Made by a program: the position numbers and the translations under genes
Source of the DNA: Pseudomonadota bacterium
GTDB lineage: Bacteria; Pseudomonadota; Gammaproteobacteria; Burkholderiales; Burkholderiaceae_D
Assembly: GCA_021821365.1 (NCBI GenBank)
Contig: JAKACN010000017.1
Span: forward strand, 1-38,315
Direction of reading: 5' to 3'
DNA: 38,315 nucleotides
Notes under the pieces: generated by a model
Told to the model about the DNA's origin: nothing
Seen by the model: the letters and a program-made list of their open reading frames with translations, nothing else
The model's database searches: none
Part shown: in pieces, positions 32,366 to 38,315 of the stretch
Layout: each line of letters opens with the position of its first letter
How positions within the stretch are numbered: position 1 is the first letter of the stretch

Positions 32366-33351
32366 ATCAGGCGACAACTACCTTGACGCGCGCCGGCAGC
32401 ACCCAGGGCAATACGCAAGCGGTCATTAGCAGCCAAGTCGAGGCACGCCAACAATCCTTGCGCGATGAAAAGGAAAAAACCCGCCTGCTGCAAAATGAGG
32501 AACGGGATGCTCTTGTAAAAAAAATTACTGGATTACAGGCGGAGATGGCAAAGCTGGACAGCCAGATCGAGGGGCAAAGAAGCCGTGTCAAACTCGCCGA
32601 GGAAACATTTGGACGATATCAAGGTTTGCTGGCGCAGGATTACATCTCAAAGGAGCAGTTGCAGCAAAAGCAGGAAGACCTTCTTGATCAGCGCAATCGC
32701 CTGCAAAGCCTGGAACGGGATCGCATCAGCGTAGGCCGGGAACTCACTTCACAGCAAAATGACCTTGCCAGCTTGGCGTTAAAGCACCAAAACCAGCTTG
32801 CGCAAATCGATCGCAATATCGCCAGCATGGGCCAGGAATTGACGGAAAGCGAAGCGAAACGCCGCTTGGTCATTACTGCATCGGAAACGGGAACCGCCAC
32901 TGCCGTTGTTGCCGAAATTGGGCAATCAGTTGACACCAGCAAACCGTTGGTGAGTATCGTGCCTCAAGGGTCGACTTTGCAGGCCCAATTGTATGCGCCC
33001 AGCAAAGCGATTGGTTTTATTAAACCAGGCGATGAGGTACTGCTGCGGTATCAGGCCTATCCCTATCAAAAATTCGGCCATGCGCGCGGCAAAGTTGCTG
33101 CCGTTTCGAAAACAGCATTGCCTGCCGCCGAACTGTCAGCAATCGGAGGGTTGGCAGGCAACAGTGCCGGGGGAAGCACGGAGCCGCTGTATCGCATCAC
33201 AGTCGGCTTGTCGTCGCAGACGATCAATGCCTATGGCAAACCACAACCGCTGCAGGCCGGCATGTTACTGGAGGCCGACGTGCTACAGGATACAAGACGC
33301 CTCTATGAATGGGTATTGGAGCCGCTGTACAGCCTGACGGGCAAACTTTAA
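32362..33351 (+). pseudogene. HlyD-type periplasmic adaptor, N-terminus lost to the IS
   Basis: About 320 native residues of a membrane-fusion protein for type I secretion. Visible are the long alpha-hairpin coiled coil (LQAEMAKLDSQIEGQRSRVK, then RDRISVGRELTSQQNDLASL), the second half of the lipoyl-like domain (TASETGTATAVVAEIGQSVD, then TSKPLVSIVPQGSTLQAQLY) and the beta-barrel part. The signal/membrane anchor and first lipoyl half, about 90 residues, are missing. The frame now begins at an ATG inside the IS right end (32362), followed by ten IS-encoded residues, and this ATG overlaps the original orfB stop. Without the anchor it should not reach the periplasm. It lies 18 bases before the C39 transporter gene. 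Confidence 0.8.
32369..32388 (-). repeat. IS right inverted repeat
   Basis: AGGCGACAACTACCTTGACG on +; its reverse shares GTCA and TAGTTGTCGCCT with the left end. Confidence 0.75.
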
Positions 33352-33369
33352 CAATAGTAGAAATGCCGC

Positions 33370-35595
33370 ATGTCTTTTCTCAATGAGATTTCTTTTGGTT
33401 TTGGACGGAAACTTCCGCTGATCCTGCAAACCGAGGCTACTGAATGTGGTCTGGCATGCCTGGGAATGGTGGCTGGTTTTCATGGCTACCGCACGAACCT
33501 GGCAACGCTACGTCGGCAATTTCCGATTTCACTCAAGGGCGCGACACTTTCACATCTGATCCAGATCGCCACCCGATTGGATCTGTCCACGCGCGCGCTC
33601 AAGCTGGAGCTCGAAGACCTCAGCCAATTACGGCTTCCATGCATTTTGCACTGGAACTTCAACCACTTTGTCGTTCTGAAGGAAGTGGGAGCGAAAACCG
33701 TTACAATCCACGATCCGGCTTTCGGCGCACGCAAATTATCGCTGGATGAAGTCTCCAAATCCTTTACCGGCATCGCGCTGGAACTGTGGTCCAATCCTGG
33801 ATTCAAGCCTCAGAAAGAAAGGCAAGCCGTCAAGCTCCGCAACCTCATTGGCCGCGTGACGGGTTTGTCGCGTTCATTTGCGCAAATTCTGTTACTCGCA
33901 CTCGCCTTGGAGGTTTTCTCCCTGGTCAGCCCATTTTTTCTGCAGTGGGTGATCGATAACGTCATTGTGTCCGCCGACCGCGACCTGTTAACGACGTTGG
34001 CACTGGGATTCGGCTTGCTCATGCTGATGCAACAGGCGGTCAGTGCAATCCGTACCTGGATCATCATGTACATGGGGACGACCTTGAACGTGCAATGGCG
34101 TGCCAATGTCTTTACTCACTTGATTCGCCTGCCTGTCCAGTATTTCGAGAAACGTCATCTGGGCGACGTGGTATCTCGTTTCGGCTCGATCGATCAGATC
34201 CAGAAGACGCTGACCACTTCCTTTCTGGAGGCGATTCTGGATGGCATCATGACCGTGGTTACCCTGGTAATGATGTTCATCTACAGTCAAACCCTGGGAT
34301 GGATCGCGGTCGGGGCTATGGCGCTGTATGGCTTGGGCAGATGGGCGTGGTATCGCCCGTTACGCACTGCGACGGAAGAACAGATCATTCACGCCGCCAA
34401 GCAGCAGAGCCATTTTCTGGAAACCGTGCGTGGGGTGAAGGCGATCAAGCTGTTTCAATGTCAGGACGAACGCCGATCAACCTGGCTTACCTTGGTGGTT
34501 GACCAAATCAATGCGGACTTGCGCACGCAGAAGCTGCAGTTGCTGTACAAGACAATGAATGGGCTGCTCTTCGGGATCGAGAACATCTTCATTATCTGGC
34601 TCGGTGCCAAGCTGGTAATGGATGGAGATTTCACTGTGGGCGTGTTGATGGCATTCAATTCCTATAAGGGACAGTTCGACAGCCGCGTCAGCTCCTTAAT
34701 CGACAAGTTCTTTGAAGTCAAAATGCTGCAACTGCAGGGTGAGCGCTTGGCAGACATCGTCATGACGGAGCCGGAAATGACACAAGGCCAACTCACGGCG
34801 GCTAATGATGTCTCCGGTGTACCGACTGTAGAAGTATCAGGGTTGTACTATCGATATGCCGAGCAGGAGCCGTATGTGCTCGACGGGGTCGATCTGAAGA
34901 TCAATGCCGGTGAATCCGTCGCAATCGTCGGCCCTTCCGGCTGCGGCAAGTCCACATTGATCAACGTCATGCTTGGTATTTTGCCTGCTACGCAAGGCGA
35001 TGTACTCATCGATGGCGTCAGCGTCAGGTACCTGGGCATTGACAGCCTCCGCCGCATGGTTGGCACCGTGATGCAGGACGATGTACTGTTTGCTGGCTCT
35101 ATTGCCGACAACATCAGTTTCTTTGACCCGCAGGCAGATCAACAATGGATCGAGACATGTGCACAATTGGCCGCCATCGCCCCAGAAATCGCAGCAATGC
35201 CCATGGGTTACAACACCTTGGTTGGCGATATGGGAACAGTGTTGTCCGGCGGCCAGCGGCAACGCATCTTGCTGGCCCGAGCGCTCTACAAGCGGCCGAA
35301 GATCCTGTTCCTTGACGAAGCCACCAGCCATCTCGACATTGCAAGGGAACATCAAGTCAATGCGGCCGTGAAATCGCTGAATATCACCCGAGTCATTGTT
35401 GCGCATCGTCCGGAAACCATCGCATCGGCGAATCGGGTGATCGTGCTGGCGGGCGGGAAGGTCGTCAAAGATACTGCGATTCCGACCACCCAGCCATCAG
35501 CATTTCCGGCGCCGTCGCATGTCCATGCAGGCGCTCCGACGCAGGGATCATCGTTCGGCGCTTATTCCTCCGCTCCGGGTAATGCGGCAGCATGA
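33370..35595 (+). CDS. C39-peptidase ABC transporter (peptide/bacteriocin exporter)
   Basis: A 741-residue inner-membrane exporter of the PCAT type. Residues about 15-140 are a C39 peptidase that trims double-glycine leader peptides; the catalytic Cys lies in QTEATECGLACLG, His in WNFNHFVVLKE and Asp in IHDPAFGAR, so the peptidase looks active. Six membrane segments follow (about 165-450), then the ATPase domain with Walker A GPSGCGKST, signature LSGGQRQR, Walker B ILFLDEAT and the H-loop VAHRPET. Its stop overlaps the start of the TolC-like gene. The adaptor upstream is truncated and no double-glycine precursor is seen nearby, so the cargo peptide is unknown. Confidence 0.93.
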   Translation: MSFLNEISFGFGRKLPLILQTEATECGLACLGMVAGFHGYRTNLATLRRQFPISLKGATLSHLIQIATRLDLSTRALKLELEDLSQLRLPCILHWNFNHFVVLKEVGAKTVTIHDPAFGARKLSLDEVSKSFTGIALELWSNPGFKPQKERQAVKLRNLIGRVTGLSRSFAQILLLALALEVFSLVSPFFLQWVIDNVIVSADRDLLTTLALGFGLLMLMQQAVSAIRTWIIMYMGTTLNVQWRANVFTHLIRLPVQYFEKRHLGDVVSRFGSIDQIQKTLTTSFLEAILDGIMTVVTLVMMFIYSQTLGWIAVGAMALYGLGRWAWYRPLRTATEEQIIHAAKQQSHFLETVRGVKAIKLFQCQDERRSTWLTLVVDQINADLRTQKLQLLYKTMNGLLFGIENIFIIWLGAKLVMDGDFTVGVLMAFNSYKGQFDSRVSSLIDKFFEVKMLQLQGERLADIVMTEPEMTQGQLTAANDVSGVPTVEVSGLYYRYAEQEPYVLDGVDLKINAGESVAIVGPSGCGKSTLINVMLGILPATQGDVLIDGVSVRYLGIDSLRRMVGTVMQDDVLFAGSIADNISFFDPQADQQWIETCAQLAAIAPEIAAMPMGYNTLVGDMGTVLSGGQRQRILLARALYKRPKILFLDEATSHLDIAREHQVNAAVKSLNITRVIVAHRPETIASANRVIVLAGGKVVKDTAIPTTQPSAFPAPSHVHAGAPTQGSSFGAYSSAPGNAAA

Positions 35596-37028
35596 AACGA
35601 ATAGCGTCTTTTGTTTGCATCGCGGTTGTGTCCGCGGTGGAGCTGCCGGGCGCCGTACGCGCCGATGGCTTTGATCCATTTTCAATACGACGAAGCGTAG
35701 CCAGGTCTGCCGCAAAAGACATGATTCCGCAAGATGCGGGACAAGATCCATGCCGCCCTCCGGCAATGGAGGGGCCGATTGGATTGCTGGAGGTCGTCGA
35801 AAGAGCGCTGTGTAACAATCCTCAGACTCGGCAAGCATGGGCCAATGCGAAAGCGCAAGCAGCGCAGGTCGGCATCGAAGAATCTGCTTATCTACCGTCG
35901 ATAAACGCCGCATACAGCATCAATAAAGGTTCGGCCAGTACCCAAGTCATGAATTTGCCCCAGCTTAGCTATGATGTGCGCACGACAACCCGCGACAGCA
36001 GCACAAATTTGACGTGGACGCTTTTCGATTTCGGGCTACGTGCCGCCACTCTGGAAAACGCGCGACAGCTCCTATCTGCCGCAAATGCAACCCAGAACGC
36101 GACGCTACAAAAGGTTTTTCTTTCCGCTGCGCAGGCTTATTACGATCTTCTCTCGGCACAGGCCGCGCTGGATGCCAGCAAGGAAGCGGAGCGAGCTGCC
36201 AGAGAAAGTTTCATGGCAGCAGATGCCAAGTACAAGGCGGGCGCCGGCACCTTAGCCGATAAACTGCAAGCGCAGACCAATTATGCACAGGTAATCTCGA
36301 ACCGGGTCAAGGCCGATGGTGACTTGAAAAACGCGCAAGGCACACTTGCCGTTGCAATGGGCCTCAAGGCAAACACGTTGTTTTTGCTCAGCCTGGATGG
36401 CATGAATTCACCGTTGCCAGATACGGCGTTTGTCCAATCAGTTGATGCATTAATCGAAGAGGCTACCCGCAGGCACCCCAATTTGATTGCGGTGCGCGCG
36501 CAATTGAAAGCGGCGCAGGCCAGCGTTGATGCCGCCAAAGCGGAAGGGCTGCCCTCTATTGCGCTGACCGGTGCATTAGATCGCAATGATCAGCTAGGCC
36601 AGTATCCGAGGGACACCTTTACGCATAACAGAAGCATAGGGGTTCAGGTCAAAATTCCATTGTTTGACGGTTTCGGCCGCTCATACCGTATTCAAGCCGC
36701 GCAGGCGCAGGTCGAGTCCAGAGCGGCCGACGTGGCGAATACTGAACAACAGGTTTCGCTGGATGTTTGGAAGAGTTACCAGGCCCTGCAAACGGAAACC
36801 GAAAATCTGAAGGCGACCGATGAACTCTTGCAGAGCGCGGATCAATCGTTCAAGGTGGCTCAGGGACGTTATAAGGCTGGCGTCGGCAATATTTTGGAAC
36901 TGCTTAACGCACAAAGCGCGTTGGCCAGCGCGAAGCAGCAACGCATTCAGGCCTTGTCGAACTGGCGCACTGCCCGGTTGAGCCTCGCTGCAAGTCTAGG
37001 ACAGCTCGGGCTTTGGGCGATACGGTAG
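35592..37028 (+). CDS. TolC-family outer-membrane channel for type I secretion
   Basis: A 478-residue outer-membrane efflux protein. It has a signal peptide (MKRIASFVCIAVVSAVELPG, cleavage near VRA) and the two OEP repeats: ALCNNPQTRQAWANAKAQAA and STNLTWTLFDFGLRAATL in the first, EATRRHPNLIAVRAQLKAAQ and VQVKIPLFDGFGRSYRIQAA in the second. Each repeat shows the paired strand plus long helices of TolC/CyaE proteins, and the GVGNILELLNAQSALASAKQ stretch near the end is typical. The ATG overlaps the transporter stop (ATGA), so the two are translationally coupled. With the ABC transporter it forms the outer part of a peptide export system. Confidence 0.93.
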   Translation: MKRIASFVCIAVVSAVELPGAVRADGFDPFSIRRSVARSAAKDMIPQDAGQDPCRPPAMEGPIGLLEVVERALCNNPQTRQAWANAKAQAAQVGIEESAYLPSINAAYSINKGSASTQVMNLPQLSYDVRTTTRDSSTNLTWTLFDFGLRAATLENARQLLSAANATQNATLQKVFLSAAQAYYDLLSAQAALDASKEAERAARESFMAADAKYKAGAGTLADKLQAQTNYAQVISNRVKADGDLKNAQGTLAVAMGLKANTLFLLSLDGMNSPLPDTAFVQSVDALIEEATRRHPNLIAVRAQLKAAQASVDAAKAEGLPSIALTGALDRNDQLGQYPRDTFTHNRSIGVQVKIPLFDGFGRSYRIQAAQAQVESRAADVANTEQQVSLDVWKSYQALQTETENLKATDELLQSADQSFKVAQGRYKAGVGNILELLNAQSALASAKQQRIQALSNWRTARLSLAASLGQLGLWAIR

Positions 37029-37259
37029 CCGCCATCGCGCGTTAAGCAGCCCTATCCTCAAGCGACCGAAATGGCGTGCCAGCGAAAGATCGAATGCCGT
37101 GTCAAACCAAGAGACCAAGTAAGAACCAAGCGGCTGACGGCCCATTCCTTGCCGGGAGAACCCATCAAAAAGGAGGGGGCATATTTGACTTATGTTATCA
37201 TTTGTGCAATTGCGCCCGCACCCTGCGGCGACCCTTCGTTCATCAGGCCGTCACTTACC

Positions 37260-38129
37260 ATGAACCTCGCATACCAACCTGAGGATGTTCAATCCGGTAC
37301 CCGCCGTTTCGTGCTTGAGATGCTGGGCTTTCCGGCGGGGGAAAAGACCATGCTGTCGTCCACCTTCCGCCTGACCGGCCGGCGCAACTACTGTTATTCG
37401 GAACCGGGCGCGCCCAACGATCGCGCGGACATCTACCTGGTCAATGCCGATAATCCGGAGGGCATGACACTGCTGCGCCAGCGTTCGCCCAGCGCGCAGG
37501 CACCGGCGGTGCTGATCGGACGGGGCACGGACGCGGACGGCTGGCCGGTGATCGGGAAGCCGATCCACTGGATGCGCCTGTTTGAACAGCTCGACCGCCA
37601 GATGCAGGAGGCGCTGGAGCGGCGCGCCCGGCGCGAGGAGGATGTGCAATGGGATGGCCGCACATTCCGGCGTGCCGCCGACAGGGCCGCGCGGCCGGCT
37701 CCGGTGTTCCTCGAACCCGATCCGGTGGAATCGGTGCTGGTGGTCGATGACAGCGCGACGGTGCGCGCCTTCATGCGGTCCAGGCTGGCGCCCTTCCGCT
37801 TCGATGTCGACTATGCGGAAAACGGCGAGATGGCGATCGACATGGCTCAGGCCAAGCGCTACACCTGCATCTTCCTCGACATCCTGATGCCCGGCATGGA
37901 CGGCTACCAGGTATGCAAGCGCATCAAGTCCAGCCCGACAACGAGCGGATCGGCAGTGGTCATGCTGAGCAGCAAGTCATCTGCGTTCGACAAGTTCCGC
38001 GGTGCCTGGGCGGGGTGCGATGCCTACCTGGGCAAACCGGTGGGAGAGAACGAATTGCTGGCGACCATCGCGCGTTTCCTGCCGAGCGCGCGCAAGGTGG
38101 CGCAATCCATGCTGGCGCGGACGGCCTGA
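37260..38129 (+). CDS. PilG-like response regulator with N-terminal degenerate receiver-like domain
   Basis: A 289-residue protein. The C-terminal receiver (about 157-280) is complete: acidic pair VVDDS (163-164), phospho-acceptor Asp 207 in FLDILMPGMDGY, Ser in MLSSKSS (237) and Lys 259 in LGKPV. It resembles the twitching-motility regulator PilG. Residues about 15-115 have receiver-like order (IYLVNADNPEGM, VLIGRG, GKPIHWMRLFEQL) but lack the acidic pocket, so this half is probably not phosphorylated. No output domain exists, so it works through protein contacts. ATG 37260 is chosen since GC content of third codon positions drops upstream; an in-frame TTG at 37185 with an AGGAGG site is the alternative. 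No partner kinase is visible. Confidence 0.85.
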   Translation: MNLAYQPEDVQSGTRRFVLEMLGFPAGEKTMLSSTFRLTGRRNYCYSEPGAPNDRADIYLVNADNPEGMTLLRQRSPSAQAPAVLIGRGTDADGWPVIGKPIHWMRLFEQLDRQMQEALERRARREEDVQWDGRTFRRAADRAARPAPVFLEPDPVESVLVVDDSATVRAFMRSRLAPFRFDVDYAENGEMAIDMAQAKRYTCIFLDILMPGMDGYQVCKRIKSSPTTSGSAVVMLSSKSSAFDKFRGAWAGCDAYLGKPVGENELLATIARFLPSARKVAQSMLARTA

Positions 38130-38136
38130 TGCCGCA

Positions 38137-38167
38137 GGGCAGGGCGACTGCTCGCGTTGCCCTGCCC
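38137..38167 (+). terminator. GC-rich hairpin after the response regulator
   Basis: GGGCAGGGC and GCCCTGCCC form a perfect 9-base stem with a 13-base loop, followed only by CTTGCTTCTT. The remaining 148 bases of the window show no supported feature. Confidence 0.65.
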
Positions 38168-38315
38168 CTTGCTTCTTCAGGGGGAATCAACCTGAAAAAT
38201 GCCCTTGTCCACGAAAGACATACATGGACGCCCCCCATTTGCAAGGCTTTCAGTTCATGTCAGCGAGATAGGTGAAGATTGCAGCCATACATCCGGACTT
38301 TTGGTGAGCTTGGCA

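Larger units (their letters stand above)
30717..32388 (+). mobile_element. IS3-like insertion sequence (about 1.67 kb)
   Basis: Ends are imperfect inverted repeats sharing the 12-base core TAGTTGTCGCCT. Inside are orfA and orfB in the order and overlap of the IS3 family, with an A7 frameshift site and a DDE integrase-core transposase. The transposase is disrupted. I see no matching target-site duplication beside the ends, and a gene is cut at each side, which fits a deletion next to the IS after insertion. The element is GC-rich compared with its AT-rich flanks. Confidence 0.85.

Noticed and set aside
37192-37263. A 23-codon leader frame ending in an ATGA overlap with the response regulator start
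   Set aside because: The AGGAGG site is too far from its ATG (12 or more bases) and suits the in-frame TTG at 37185 better; not enough to call a leader peptide.

Overview
The window is a GC-rich bacterial chromosome segment that reads as a betaproteobacterium, most likely Burkholderiales (an Oxalobacteraceae-like genome is my best guess). The reasons are the mix of a class I fumarase, acetyl-CoA synthetase, an Ftr-type iron uptake cluster, a small DUF3079 protein, a DUF4197 protein and tRNA sequences close to those of that group. This is inference from gene content; no database was searched.

Bases 1-17250 look like ordinary chromosome. In order they hold: the end of a dihaem cytochrome c (TsdA-like); a Nudix plus metallo-beta-lactamase fusion; a 3-hydroxyacyl-CoA dehydrogenase and acyl-CoA synthetase pair; DUF3079 and DUF4197 genes; an RquA-like methyltransferase-fold protein; an exported superoxide reductase-like protein with an exported truncated haemoglobin; a Fur-type palindrome driving a cupredoxin, an FTR1 iron permease and an outer-membrane-like protein; tRNA-His; murI; a MarR regulator facing a Yip1-like membrane protein and an AhpD-like protein; class I fumarase; and acs.

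Bases 17413-22866 are a compact integrative element of about 5.4 kb inserted in the 3' end of tRNA-Ser(GGA). It has a P4-type integrase, a cargo gene of unknown function, an AlpA regulator, several small DNA-binding or unknown proteins, near-identical 3'-tRNA repeats at both ends, and paired GGGGGCA repeats just inside each end that look like integrase arm sites. A displaced tRNA terminator lies directly beyond the right end.

Bases 22867-28090 return to chromosome: a zinc-ribbon protein, a MarR regulator divergent from an AhpD-like gene, a 7TMR-DISM GGDEF diguanylate cyclase and a UbiB-type kinase gene broken by one extra C in a run of Cs.

At 28095-28139 lies the 3' half of a tRNA-Asn with no 5' half. 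This is the scar expected at one end of a second tRNA-borne island. To its right the composition drops toward AT-rich and the content is accessory: a GmrSD-like DUF262/DUF1524 gene, an unknown gene cut by an IS3-like element (transposase frameshifted by a 14-bp tandem duplication), and a type I peptide export system. That system consists of an HlyD-type adaptor missing its N-terminus, a C39-peptidase ABC transporter and a TolC-like channel. The window ends with a PilG-like response regulator. No intact tRNA-Asn closes the second island inside the window.
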